From Lysobacter capsici (GTDB lineage Bacteria; Pseudomonadota; Gammaproteobacteria; Xanthomonadales; Xanthomonadaceae), in assembly GCF_014779555.2 (NCBI RefSeq), contig NZ_CP094357.1:1302001-1366000 (forward strand): 64,000 nucleotides of DNA. Direction: 5' to 3'. Shown here in pieces: positions 1 through 9,500 of this stretch. The position numbers and the translations under genes are program-made. Each line of letters starts with the position of its first letter. Position 1 is the stretch's first letter. The notes beneath the pieces are model-generated. The model saw only the letters and a program-made list of their open reading frames with translations. It searched no databases and had not been told where the DNA came from.

Positions 1-1
1 A

Positions 2-316
2 CGGCTGACCCAGGAGCGCGCGTTCGTAAGCGGGCTCGACGCCCTGGTCGCCGCGCTCGACGATGCCGACTTCGTACTCGCTCTGCCGGCGATGCGCGGC
101 GCGTTCGCCTGGTTGCCGCCGCGCGAACGCGGCGAGCTCGCGCATAGCGTGCTGCGTCTGCACGGCGCCGATCATCTGTCGCAGCGCGCGCTGACCGCCA
201 CGATCGCCGCCGATCCGGCCCAGGTCGCCGCGGCCGCGCGGATCGAAGCGCAGGTGCTGCAACGTCTGCGCGACTGGGGCCTGGACGCGGTCGCCGACGA
301 GGAACCCGCGCGATGA
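2..316 (+). CDS. C-terminal part of a probable DUF5682-family protein (cut by window edge)
   Basis: The frame is open from the first bases of the window to a TGA at 314-316, so only the last ~104 residues of a larger protein are present. The visible part is helical and Ala/Leu-rich, with an LPAMRGAFAWLPPRERGELA stretch. No catalytic motif is visible. Its stop overlaps the start of the VWA gene (ATGA), so the two are translationally coupled. In related bacteria the gene directly before a VWA gene and near a SWIM gene and a MoxR-type ATPase is usually a DUF5682 protein. That family name is therefore an inference from context plus the RERG-type C-terminus, not from a domain seen in full. Confidence 0.55.
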   Translation, partial: RLTQERAFVSGLDALVAALDDADFVLALPAMRGAFAWLPPRERGELAHSVLRLHGADHLSQRALTATIAADPAQVAAAARIEAQVLQRLRDWGLDAVADEEPAR

Positions 317-1434
317 GCCTGGACTTGCCCGATCCGCTGCAACGTTGGCGCCTGCTGCTGGGCGAGGCCGCCGACCCGAGCCTGGGCGCGCCGCAGGGCG
401 AACTCGCCGCCGCCGATGCCGCATTGGAGTGGCTGTACGGCCGCGATCCCGAGCGCGGCGAACGCGGCGAGCGCGGTGGTTTGGGCCCGTCGGCGCTGAG
501 CGTGCCGGACTGGATCAACACCGTGCACTCGCTGTTTCCGCAGGAGGTGATCGAACGCCTGGAGCGCGACGCGGTCGAGCGCTACGGCATCGACGAGATC
601 GTCACCAGCCTGGACGTGCTCGAACGCATCGAGCCGTCCGAATCGCTGCTGCGCGCGGTCCTGCACACCAAGCATCTGATGAACCCGCAGGTGCTGGCGG
701 CGGCGCGCAAGCTGGTCGCCGAAGTGGTGCGGCGGATCATGGAGAAATTGCAGACCCAGGTGCGGCAATCGTTTTCCGGCACTCGCGATCGCCGTCGCCG
801 CTCCTCGCAGCGGATCGCGCGCAATTTCGATTTCCGCCGTACCGTGCGCGAAAACCTGCACCGCTGGGACCCGCAACGCCGCCGCCTGTTCCTCGACAAA
901 CCGGTGTTCGTCAGCCGCAGCCGTCGCCACAGCGAACGCTGGGACATCGTGCTGCTGATCGACCAGAGCGGTTCGATGGTCGATTCGGTGATCCACTCGG
1001 CGGTGATGGCCGCCTGCCTGTGGAACCTGCCGGGCATGAGCACGCGCCTGGTCGCCTTCGACACCGCGGTGGTCGATCTGACCGCGGACGTGGCCGATCC
1101 GGTCGAACTGCTGATGAAGGTGCAGCTCGGCGGCGGCACCGATATCGCCAAGGCGGTGGCGTATGCGCAGTCGCGGATTTCCAATCCGGCAAGGTCGATC
1201 GTGGTGCTCGTGAGCGATTTCTTCGAAGGCGGCAGCGAGTACGAACTGGTGCGCCGGGTCAAGGCGCTGGTCGAGTCCGGAGTCAAGGTGCTCGGCCTGG
1301 CCGCGCTCGATCCGCAGGCGCGGCCCGCGTTCGATCGCGACATGGCCGCGCGTCTGGTCGCCGCCGGCGCCCACGTCGGCGCGATGACGCCGGGCGAGTT
1401 GGCGGCATGGCTGGCCGAGAAGGTGCGCGCATGA
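313..1434 (+). CDS. VWA (von Willebrand factor A) domain protein with intact MIDAS
   Basis: A 373-residue soluble protein with no signal peptide. The first ~200 residues are helical and basic, including an Arg-rich stretch around residues 155-195. The last ~170 residues are a VWA domain. The metal-ion-dependent adhesion site is complete by eye: DQSGSM (D217, S219, S221), Thr276 in GGGTDIAKA, and Asp302 in VSDFFEGG. Proteins of this type act with MoxR-class AAA+ ATPases in chaperone or metal-insertion-like complexes, with the VWA part binding Mg2+ and a partner. The start overlaps the upstream stop by 4 bp, and its own stop overlaps the SWIM gene start by 4 bp, so the three form one operon. 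The specific substrate is unknown. Confidence 0.9.
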   Translation: MSLDLPDPLQRWRLLLGEAADPSLGAPQGELAAADAALEWLYGRDPERGERGERGGLGPSALSVPDWINTVHSLFPQEVIERLERDAVERYGIDEIVTSLDVLERIEPSESLLRAVLHTKHLMNPQVLAAARKLVAEVVRRIMEKLQTQVRQSFSGTRDRRRRSSQRIARNFDFRRTVRENLHRWDPQRRRLFLDKPVFVSRSRRHSERWDIVLLIDQSGSMVDSVIHSAVMAACLWNLPGMSTRLVAFDTAVVDLTADVADPVELLMKVQLGGGTDIAKAVAYAQSRISNPARSIVVLVSDFFEGGSEYELVRRVKALVESGVKVLGLAALDPQARPAFDRDMAARLVAAGAHVGAMTPGELAAWLAEKVRA

Positions 1435-3569
1435 GTCCGCGCCGTCCCGACCTGCTCGAACTGTCTGTCGATGCGCTGATCGCGCTGGCCAACGCCGGGT
1501 TCGTCAAGCGCGCGCTGAAGGAACTCGACGAGGGGCGGATGCCTCGGATCGAGGAACTCGACGACGGCGCGGTGCGCGCGCTCTACGACGACGGCCAGCA
1601 CGCGACGTTGGCGGCGGGCCGGTCCTTGCGCGAGGCGGTGTGCAGTTGTCCGGCCAGCGGGCTGTGCCGGCATCGGGTGACGTTGGTGTTGGCGTATCAG
1701 CGTTGGGTGCGCGATGCGGTGGGTGAGGGGGCGGACGAAGCGCCGGTGTCCGACGCGAACGATGCGGTTGCCGATCCGTCGGGCGATAGCGCGTCCGCCG
1801 CCGAGATCGCGCCGCAGCGCTGGACCCCAACCGAATTCGACGATGCCGCGATCGCCGCTGCGTTCCCCGCCGCGACCGTGGACCTCGCGACGCGGCTCGC
1901 CGCCGCGCGACCGGTGATCGCATTGCAGGCCGGGCTCGGCGATAACGCGCCCAACGCGCGCCTGCCGATGTGCTCGGTGCGGTTCTTTTCGCGCAGCAGC
2001 CTGCTGCACGCGCGCTGCGATTGCCGCCAGGGCAGCGGTTGCGAACACGTGGTGCTGGCGGTGTGGGCGTTCCGGCAATGGCGGGCGAGTCGGGACGAGG
2101 GCGCCGAGGCGACCCTCGAACTGCAACCGCGGCAGCACGGCGAACGCGGCGACGCCGTCGGTTTCGACGCGCAGGCGCAAGCGCTGCGCGACGAACTCGG
2201 CCGGCTGTGCCTGCGCCTGTGGATGGACGGGTCGAGCCAGTCGCCGCTGCTGCTGGAAGCGCCGTTCGAAAGCCTGCGCCAGCGTTGCGCGCAACTGGGC
2301 TGGAGCTGGGTGCTGGCGTCGTTGCAGCGCCTGCAAGATCTGCTGACCGCGCAGCACGCGCGTTCGACCCGCTTCGATCCTCTGCAGTTGCTCGACGCGG
2401 TCGCCGAATGCACCGCGCGCGTCGATGCCGCGCGTCAGGCCGGTCGCACGCGCGCCGACGGCGGCATCGCAACGCTGCCGGCGAGCCAGATTCTCGGGAT
2501 CGGGGTCAAGGGCGAAGTCGCGCTGGATCATCTGCGCCTGGTGTCGCTGGGCGCGCAGTGCTGGCAAGACCAGGACGCGGAGGGCGTGCGGGTGTTGTTC
2601 GCCGATCCCGATACTCAGAGCGTGACCGTGCTGGAACGGCAGTGGCCGCGCGCAGATGCAACCTCGGGCGCGACGCCGACCGCGTTGATGGCGCGGCGCA
2701 TCGCCGGGCAGACGCTGCGTCAGTTCGCCAGCGGACAGGTGGTCACGCGCGGGGCGAAACGTCGCGCCAACGGCGTGATCGACATCGCCGCCGGCGCCCG
2801 CCAGACCAATGTGCTGCCGCTCGCGCCGCAGTCCTGGGACCAACTGCGCGCGCCGTTGCGCCAACCCGGCGCGCGCGCGTTGAGCGCGCACCTGCGCCGC
2901 GCCTTGCCGGACTTCGTGCGTCCGCCGCAGGCGATCGAACATCTGCATGTGCTGCCGGTCGACGCGGTGCTCGACTGGGGCTGGGACGCGGCCGAACAGA
3001 CCTTGCGCGCGCGCCTGCGCAGCGGCGGCGAAGAGGATGCGAGCGAGATCGATCCCGCCGATTGCCTGCGACTGGCCTTGCCGCATTCGGCCGCGGCGGT
3101 CGGCGCGGTCGATGTGCTGGCGCGGGCCTTGAGCGGGGAGTGGGGCGCGCCGCGCGCGGTCGCGGGGCTCGCGCGTCTGCAGGCCGGGCATCTGCAATTG
3201 CTGCCGCTGGCGCTGGTCACCGAACAGCGCGCGCTGGTGCTGCAGGCCGAATCGGCGCCGGCGCAAGCCTTGCCGATGCAGGCGTTCGATTACGCCGGCA
3301 GCGCTCTCGCGCATCAGGTCGAGCAGACCCGCCAGCAATTGGCGGCCTGGCTGCGGCAGGGATTGCGTCATCAGAACGCGGCCGCGCGCGAACGCATGCG
3401 CGCGTTGGCGACCGGCCTGGAACAAGCCGGCCTGCGTCGCATCGCCGGTCTGTTGAACGATGCAGTCGATGCGGTGGGCGCGGTCGATCCGGCGCGTTTG
3501 CCCGAACGCATGGCCCTGCTGGTGCTGGCGCTCGACGGGGTGTGTCGCGATGCGGTCGAGCCGGCTTGA
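1431..3569 (+). CDS. SWIM zinc-finger protein with two SWIM motifs
   Basis: A 712-residue cytoplasmic protein. Two Cys-x-Cys-xn-Cys-x-His SWIM motifs are visible: C71/C73/C79/H81 (VCSCPASGLCRH) and C196/C198/C204/H206 (CDCRQGSGCEH). SWIM fingers bind zinc and mediate nucleic-acid or protein contacts. The rest is helical and not recognisable by motif. The ATG at 1431 was chosen because it overlaps the VWA stop (ATGA). The same frame runs open far upstream, but that part is a shadow of the VWA gene. A co-transcribed SWIM, VWA and (just upstream) DUF5682-like set is a recurrent bacterial neighbourhood with a MoxR ATPase. Its exact role is not established from the sequence. Confidence 0.88.
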   Translation: MSPRRPDLLELSVDALIALANAGFVKRALKELDEGRMPRIEELDDGAVRALYDDGQHATLAAGRSLREAVCSCPASGLCRHRVTLVLAYQRWVRDAVGEGADEAPVSDANDAVADPSGDSASAAEIAPQRWTPTEFDDAAIAAAFPAATVDLATRLAAARPVIALQAGLGDNAPNARLPMCSVRFFSRSSLLHARCDCRQGSGCEHVVLAVWAFRQWRASRDEGAEATLELQPRQHGERGDAVGFDAQAQALRDELGRLCLRLWMDGSSQSPLLLEAPFESLRQRCAQLGWSWVLASLQRLQDLLTAQHARSTRFDPLQLLDAVAECTARVDAARQAGRTRADGGIATLPASQILGIGVKGEVALDHLRLVSLGAQCWQDQDAEGVRVLFADPDTQSVTVLERQWPRADATSGATPTALMARRIAGQTLRQFASGQVVTRGAKRRANGVIDIAAGARQTNVLPLAPQSWDQLRAPLRQPGARALSAHLRRALPDFVRPPQAIEHLHVLPVDAVLDWGWDAAEQTLRARLRSGGEEDASEIDPADCLRLALPHSAAAVGAVDVLARALSGEWGAPRAVAGLARLQAGHLQLLPLALVTEQRALVLQAESAPAQALPMQAFDYAGSALAHQVEQTRQQLAAWLRQGLRHQNAAARERMRALATGLEQAGLRRIAGLLNDAVDAVGAVDPARLPERMALLVLALDGVCRDAVEPA

Positions 3570-3675
3570 GGCGAGCCGGTTTCAACAGGTCGGCTTGAAC
3601 CGAGTCAGTCGAGTCCAGTCGGTCGAACCGATCGGGCTGAGTCGAACCGATTGGGCCGAGCATGTTGAGCGAGGA

Positions 3676-3697
3676 ACGGGGCGAGCAATCGCCCCGT
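3676..3697. terminator. Perfect hairpin between convergent genes
   Basis: ACGGGGCGA, a GCAA tetraloop and TCGCCCCGT form a perfect 9-bp stem. It lies between the convergent SWIM gene and wrbA, the expected place for a bidirectional terminator. No clear T-run follows on either side, so Rho-independent activity is uncertain. The 100 bases before it hold short imperfect repeats of a GTCGAACCGAT-like unit. Confidence 0.45.
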
Positions 3698-3714
3698 CCG
3701 ATCCGCGACCGGCC

Positions 3715-4314
3715 TCAGCCGTGCAGCTTCTTCGCCGTTTCGGCGACCTCGCGGCCCTGGTAGCGCGCCGCATCGAGTTCGTTCTGGCTCGGCTGACGCG
3801 AGCCGTCGCCGCCGGTGATCGTGGTCGCGCCGTAGGGCGCGCCGCCGGTCACCTCGTCCAGGCGCATCTGCCCGGCGTAGCCGTAATTGAGCCCGACGAC
3901 CACCATGCCGAAGTGGAGCAGGTTGGTGATGATCGAGAACAGCGTGGTTTCCTGGCCGCCGTGCTGGGTCGCGGTCGAGGTGAACGCGGCGCCGACCTTG
4001 CCGTGCAGCGCGCCCTTGGCCCACAGGCCGCCGGCCTGATCGAGGAAATTGGCCATCTGCGAACTCATGCGGCCAAAGCGCGTGCCGGTGCCGATCACGA
4101 TCGCGTCGTAATGTTCCAGGTCGCCGATCTGCGCGATCGGCGCGGCCTGGTCGAGCTTGTAATGCGACTTGCGCGCGACGTCCTCGGGCACCAGTTCGGG
4201 GACGCGCTTGATATCGACCTGCGCGCCGGCTCCGCGCGCGCCTTCGGCCACGGCCTCGGCCATTTTTTCGCAGTGGCCGTAAGCGGAGTAATACAGCACC
4301 AGGACCTTCGCCAT
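3715..4314 (-). CDS. wrbA: NAD(P)H:quinone oxidoreductase, WrbA type (flavodoxin fold)
   Basis: 199 residues, the normal WrbA length. WrbA proteins are cytoplasmic FMN-dependent two-electron quinone reductases that limit redox cycling. The FMN-binding segments are visible: [11 protein letters not shown] near the N-terminus (phosphate loop), [13 protein letters not shown] in the middle, and [10 protein letters not shown] followed by [10 protein letters not shown] near the C-terminus. The frame is open ~40 codons further upstream. The ATG at 4314 is preferred because the family begins [10 protein letters not shown] and a GAGG lies upstream at ribosome-binding distance. It converges on the SWIM gene and appears monocistronic. 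Confidence 0.94.
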   Translation of the reverse strand: MAKVLVLYYSAYGHCEKMAEAVAEGARGAGAQVDIKRVPELVPEDVARKSHYKLDQAAPIAQIGDLEHYDAIVIGTGTRFGRMSSQMANFLDQAGGLWAKGALHGKVGAAFTSTATQHGGQETTLFSIITNLLHFGMVVVGLNYGYAGQMRLDEVTGGAPYGATTITGGDGSRQPSQNELDAARYQGREVAETAKKLHG

Positions 4315-4483
4315 GATCGTCGCCTCGGGTTGGGGATCAACCACCAAGGCTAGGCCGGCGCGCTTGCAAATGATGTGACGACAGGCGGGAAGCGAGGCGG
4401 TCGTTCGCAGGGACGCAGCGCCGGAGCACGCGCGGTTCAAACGCCGCGGCGGGATCGCCTCTCGAGCCGTCGCCGATGCCGCG

Positions 4484-4753
4484 CTACCAGAACTTCAGCG
4501 ACAAGATGAAGAGGTTGACCGCCAGCAGCATGATCGACAAGAGCCACGCACGCTCGCGCAAGATCAACGAAATGGCCGCGAGGATCGCGCCCGCGATCGC
4601 CAGTTCGTCGTACAGGCTCGGACCGAAGAACGTGCCGTTCCAGAGTTTCGCGGTTCTTTGCAGAAACAGCATCAATACCGCGGCCAGAAAAAAGTAGGGG
4701 ATGCGTTCGGGTCTGGCCCGAGGGCGCGGTTCGTCTGGCTGGGACACGTCCAT
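4484..4753 (-). CDS. Small integral membrane protein, unknown function
   Basis: 89 residues. After a ~17-residue charged, proline-rich cytoplasmic start there are three hydrophobic segments: roughly residues 19-33, 48-65 and 69-87. An AAGGAAG ribosome-binding site lies directly before the ATG. No family was recognised. It lies upstream of wrbA on the same strand with a ~170-bp gap, so co-transcription is possible but not shown. The coding call rests on the RBS, the hydrophobic pattern and the lack of a better gene on the other strand. Confidence 0.68.
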   Translation of the reverse strand: MDVSQPDEPRPRARPERIPYFFLAAVLMLFLQRTAKLWNGTFFGPSLYDELAIAGAILAAISLILRERAWLLSIMLLAVNLFILSLKFW

Positions 4754-5278
4754 GCTTCCTTGTTTGTCGCGAATGGCCGCCGACTTGCTTATGACGCAAT
4801 CTTACGCCGCATGCACGGATAATCGTTGTCCCGGGTATCCTCTTGCAGTGGCTGCGGTCCGTGCGCCGGTTGCGATGCGGTCGGCGATCTTCGCGCCAGC
4901 GATCGGGCGATTGTAATCTTCACGCGATCGGCATCCGCTCATGCATCGCCGCTCCATGACGGCGATGAGCAGGGCCGATGTTTTTTCCCCGATTGTATTG
5001 GCCCGACGACGCAGGCGATAAGCCCGTCCTTCGGGATTTACAGTCCCGATTCGCCGAAAAATCGGCAATGCCTGTAGCCCCAAGGCTTGCGCGCATCGTC
5101 CTTCGTCCAGAACGATGCGAACAGCGCGGCGCGGTTTATCGGCGCGCCGCGGTCTCCTAGAGTAGGTCCATGCGCCGGCACGCGGCGCGCCTTCGACCTT
5201 CTGCGTTCTTCCTTCCCCCGACCCTCGTCCCGGCCCGGCATTCGCCAGGCCGCGGCGATCCCATATGCGGAGTGTCCC
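4754..5278. other. Divergent intergenic region with no recognised gene
   Basis: 525 bases between the divergent membrane-protein and MFS genes. Parts are less GC-rich than the flanks (for example around 4975-5080). The open frames across it have no plausible protein features. It presumably carries the promoters of both flanking genes, but no convincing -35/-10 pair or operator was identified. Confidence 0.5.
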
Positions 5279-6439
5279 GTGCTGTTGCCCATCATCCTGC
5301 TGTCGGCGGCCGGTTTCACCGTGCTGACGACCGAATTCATTCTCGTGGGCCTGCTGCCCTCGCTCGCGCGCGATCTCGACGTGAGCGTGTCGCAGGCCGG
5401 TCTGCTGGTGACCTTGTTCGCGTTCGCGGTCGCCGCCAGCGGTCCGTTTCTGACCGCGTATTTTTCCCGCTTCGAACGCAAGCGCTTGTTCATCGTGGTG
5501 CTGCTGTTGTTCGCCGCGTCCAATCTGATCGCGGCGATCGCGCCGAACCTGGGCGTGCTGGCGTTCGCGCGGGTGATTCCGGCGCTCGGCGTGCCGGTGT
5601 TCTGGGCATTGGCCAGCGAAACCGCGGTCGATCTGGTCGGCCAGGAACGCGCCGGCCGCGCGATCTCGGTGATCTCGTTCGGGGTGATCTGCGCGACCGT
5701 GATCGGCGTGCCGACCGGAACCCTCATCGCCGATGCGTTCGGCTGGCGCGCGGCCTTCGTCGCGCTGGCGATCGCGTCCTTGCTCAAGGCCACCTTGCTG
5801 TTCGTGTTCCTGCCCGACAGCCGCGTCGACAAGCCGCAGATGAAACTGCTGGAGCAGTTCCAGGTGCTGCGCGATCCGCGCGTGAGCGGGCACGTGCTGC
5901 TGTCGATCCTGCTGTTCACCGGCATGTTCACCGCCTACACCTACCTGGCCGACCTGTTCGAACGGCTGGCCGGGTTCGACGGCTCGGTGGTCGGCTGGGC
6001 GCTGATGGCGTTCGGCGCGGTCGGCCTGATCGGCAACACCCTCGGCGGCCGCATCGTCGACCGCAACCCGCTCGCCGCGTCGCTGATCTTCAGCGTGCCG
6101 ATGGCGCTGGGCCTGGTGCTGGTGGTGCCGGCGATTCAGTCGCTGCCGCTGTTCGCGCTGACCCTGGCGCTGTGGGGCATCACCCAGGCCGCGCTGTTCC
6201 CGGTCAGCCATGTGCGGGTGATGAAGTCGGCGCCGCAGGCGCCGGCGTTCGCCGCGTCGCTGAACATTTCCGGCGCCAACCTCGGCATCGGCGTGGGCGC
6301 GATGGTCGGCGGCCGGGTCATCGACGCGATCGGCATCGGCGGGGTGGGCTATGTCGCCGCCGGCATCGTGGCGGCGTCGGTGCTGCTGGGGTTCGTGCTG
6401 ATGTCGGCCGGCGAGCGGCCCGAGCCCGAGGTTGCCTGA
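5279..6439 (+). CDS. MFS transporter, DHA1-type drug or metabolite exporter
   Basis: 386 residues with about 12 hydrophobic segments, the standard MFS size. The first helices read FTVLTTEFILVGLLPSLARD, followed by SQAGLLVTLFAFAVAASGP, typical of the AraJ/YdhP-like DHA1 exporters. A basic loop FERKRLF lies between helices 2 and 3. The start is taken as the GTG at 5279: GGAG sits 6 bases upstream and the protein then begins directly at helix 1. A longer open frame from 5087 would add ~64 residues with no family resemblance. The substrate cannot be told. The gene stands alone, 135 bp ahead of the giant RHS gene. Confidence 0.92.
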   Translation: MLLPIILLSAAGFTVLTTEFILVGLLPSLARDLDVSVSQAGLLVTLFAFAVAASGPFLTAYFSRFERKRLFIVVLLLFAASNLIAAIAPNLGVLAFARVIPALGVPVFWALASETAVDLVGQERAGRAISVISFGVICATVIGVPTGTLIADAFGWRAAFVALAIASLLKATLLFVFLPDSRVDKPQMKLLEQFQVLRDPRVSGHVLLSILLFTGMFTAYTYLADLFERLAGFDGSVVGWALMAFGAVGLIGNTLGGRIVDRNPLAASLIFSVPMALGLVLVVPAIQSLPLFALTLALWGITQAALFPVSHVRVMKSAPQAPAFAASLNISGANLGIGVGAMVGGRVIDAIGIGGVGYVAAGIVAASVLLGFVLMSAGERPEPEVA

Positions 6440-6574
6440 ACGGCTTGATCCTGGCCGGCGCCCAGGTCTGAAAACACAATCGCTGTGCCCTAAACAATCT
6501 CCCGCCATGCCGGATTAGTGCTCTTAGAGAGGTCGCCCGAAGCCGGGCGGCCCGATCACTCGGGAGCGCGGGCA

Positions 6575-9500
6575 ATGGCGGCAGTAATTTCAGGGAATGG
6601 TCTGGGGCTGTTCAACAGCTCGGCGAGTCAGATCGGAATGGGGTTGGGCGGCGGAGCCCGCCTGGGTCAGGGTCAGGACAATCAGTTCGTCAATGTCGCC
6701 ACCGGCAATCTGCTGCTGCAAAGCCAGGACGACCAAGTCCTGTTCCGCGGCATGCTGGTCGGCTTCAACCGCACCTACAACAGCCGAGGCCAGCTGTCGC
6801 AAGTGGGCGCGGATGCTTGGCTGACCGGGTTCGAGCGCCGGGTGGAATTGCTCTCGGGCACGTTCAACACCGCCGGCAGCGTGATGCGCCGGCATACCGG
6901 CGACGGTTCGTATCAGGACTTCACCTTCGTCAGCGCGGGCGTGTACAGCTCGAGCACCGGCGAGGGCGCGCACGACCGTCTGAGCTGGGACGCCGGCAGC
7001 TCGACCTGGAGTTATGTCGAAGGCAGCACGCGCCAGGAAGAGCGCTACGCCGACCACGCCAGCGCGACCCTGAAGGGCCGGCTGACCCAATTGCGCGATC
7101 TGCGCACGGACGGGGCGCAGCCGCTGGCCTGGGACGTGAGTTACGACGCCAACGGGCGGGTGTCCAGCGTCGCCACGGCGGTGGTCGATTACGACCGCCG
7201 CTTCGTATTCGCTTACGACGCGCAAGGCCGCCTGAGCGGCGTGACCAGCAAGCTCAATAACGTCGCGATCGGCCAGACCTGGTACGAGTACGACGCCGCC
7301 GGCCGGCTCGCCTCGGTGCTCGTCGACCTGACTCCGGGCGTGGTGGCCACGGGCGGGTCGACGCCGGATCACGATCAATGGACCGCCGCGGCGGGCTCCA
7401 ACGACGGCTATCTGTTCAAGACCACCTATACCTATACCGATGCGACCAGCCTGCTGATCTCGCGGGTCGAACAAAGCGACGGCAGCGTCACCAGTTACAC
7501 CTACGACGCCCAGAACCGGGTCAAGACCGTCACCCGCGGCGATACCAACAACAACGACGGCGACGGCCTTGGCCAGACCCTGACCTTCAGCTACGACAGC
7601 GCGACCACCACCAGCGTGACGGATTCCGCCGGTCGCATGTGGACGTATATCTACGATGCGTCGGGGCAGCTGATCGAAGTCCGCCAGCCAGCGGTCGACG
7701 GCCTGCGCGAGACGACCACGTATGCCTACGACGCCGCCGGCAATGTCACTCGGGTATCGACCCAGAACGGCGGCCTCGTTCTATCCCAGACCGACTATGC
7801 CTACGACGCCAACGGCAACGTCACCTGGCAATGGGATCGGGTGCAGGCCGGCAGCAATGCAAGCGCCCGCGTGGTGCAGCGCACCTACACCGGCAACAAC
7901 CAACTGGCCAGCGAGACCGTCTACACCGGGCTCGACAGCGACGGCGCCGCTGCCGGCGCGATGCCGAGCGGCGGCCTGACCACGCGCTACCTCTACGATG
8001 CCCAGGACCGGCTGCGTTTCGTGATCGACGCCGCCGGCGCGGTGCGCGAGGTCGAGTACTACACCAGCGGTACCGGCATCGGCCGGATGTCGAAGTCGCG
8101 TCAGTACCTCGGCGAAGCGTATTCGGGCGCCTATACCACCGCCGATCTCGCTGCGTGGGCGACCACCGCGCGCAAGGCCAACAGCACGCTGACCGATTAC
8201 ACCTACTCCGGCGTCGAGGCGCGCGGCGACCGCAGTTACGCCAGCGTCGACGCGAGCGGCAACGGCATCGAAAGCGACGCCGACGTGATCGAGGGCTATC
8301 GCTACGACGAACACGGCCGGGTGTTGATCAAGAACCACACCAGTCCGGAAGGCAGCTATCAGACCTGGTACAGCTACGACGGCCTCGGGCGCATGGTGTC
8401 GGAGACCGTCTACGAAAAAGGCACGATGATCCAGTCGCGAACCTGGGTCTATCAGGACTCGCAGCGCCTGTCGCACGCGATCATCGAAGGCGGCGTGGTC
8501 GGCGACGGAAACACTGACAATGACCGCATCCGCAGCGAACAGCGCGACGCCGCCGGCCGTTTGATCTACGTCAAGGAAAGCGCGCTGTCGGGCACGGCGG
8601 GTGGCGTGCGCGAATCGCGCAACTACTACGACAGCACCGGCCGCCTGCGCGCGTCCGAGGACAGCGGCGGCGCGCGCACGTATTTCTTCTACGACGCCGA
8701 GGGGCAGTTGTCCGGTCAGGTCGACGAGACCGGCGCGGTCGCCGAATTCGTGCGTGATGCGCTCGGACGCATCATCCAGACAAAACGGTACGCGACGCGG
8801 GTAAACCCTGCGCTGTGGCAAGACGGCGGTTCGGGCGAACCAGAAGGCCCAGGCGATCCGGGACCCGGCAATCCGGGCGGCGGAACAAGCGGATCGATGG
8901 CGCCGCAGAGTCTGAGCATCTTTCGCCCGGGTGCGATGATCGGAAACATTTACGTCTACAACCTGATCGAGGACGCACGCCCGACCAGCTCCGCCGACGA
9001 TCGCATCACCTCGACCAGCTACGACGCCTTGGGCCGCGTCATCACCCAGATCGACGCCGAAGGCGCGATCACCACCTACAGTTACGATGGCGCCAACCGT
9101 CTGCTGCAAACGCGTACCACCGATGCCGCCGGCACCATGGCGACCGCGCGCGTCACCCGCTATTTCTACGATGCCCAAGGCCGCGAGACCGGGCGCCTGG
9201 ATGCCGAAGGTTATCTGACCGAACACAGCTACGACCTCGCCGGCCGCCGCATCCGCAGCGTCGCCTACGCCACGGTCACTCCGGCCGCGCAGCAAGCCAG
9301 CGGCGCATTGAACGATCTGCGCCCGGCGACCTCGGGCAACGACCAGACCACGCGATGGTTCTACGACGGCCGAGGCAACCTCGTTGCGACGCTGAATGCC
9401 GAAGGCTATCTGACCGAGTTCGTGCACGACGCACGTCGCCTGCAAGTCTCGACCAAGGCCTACGCGCTCAAGCTCGGCGGCCTGAGTGGCAACGAAACCC

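Noticed and set aside
6518-6574. Upstream GTG start for the RHS protein
   Set aside because: The added 19 residues have no feature, and a GGGAG site is placed 8 bases before the ATG at 6575.
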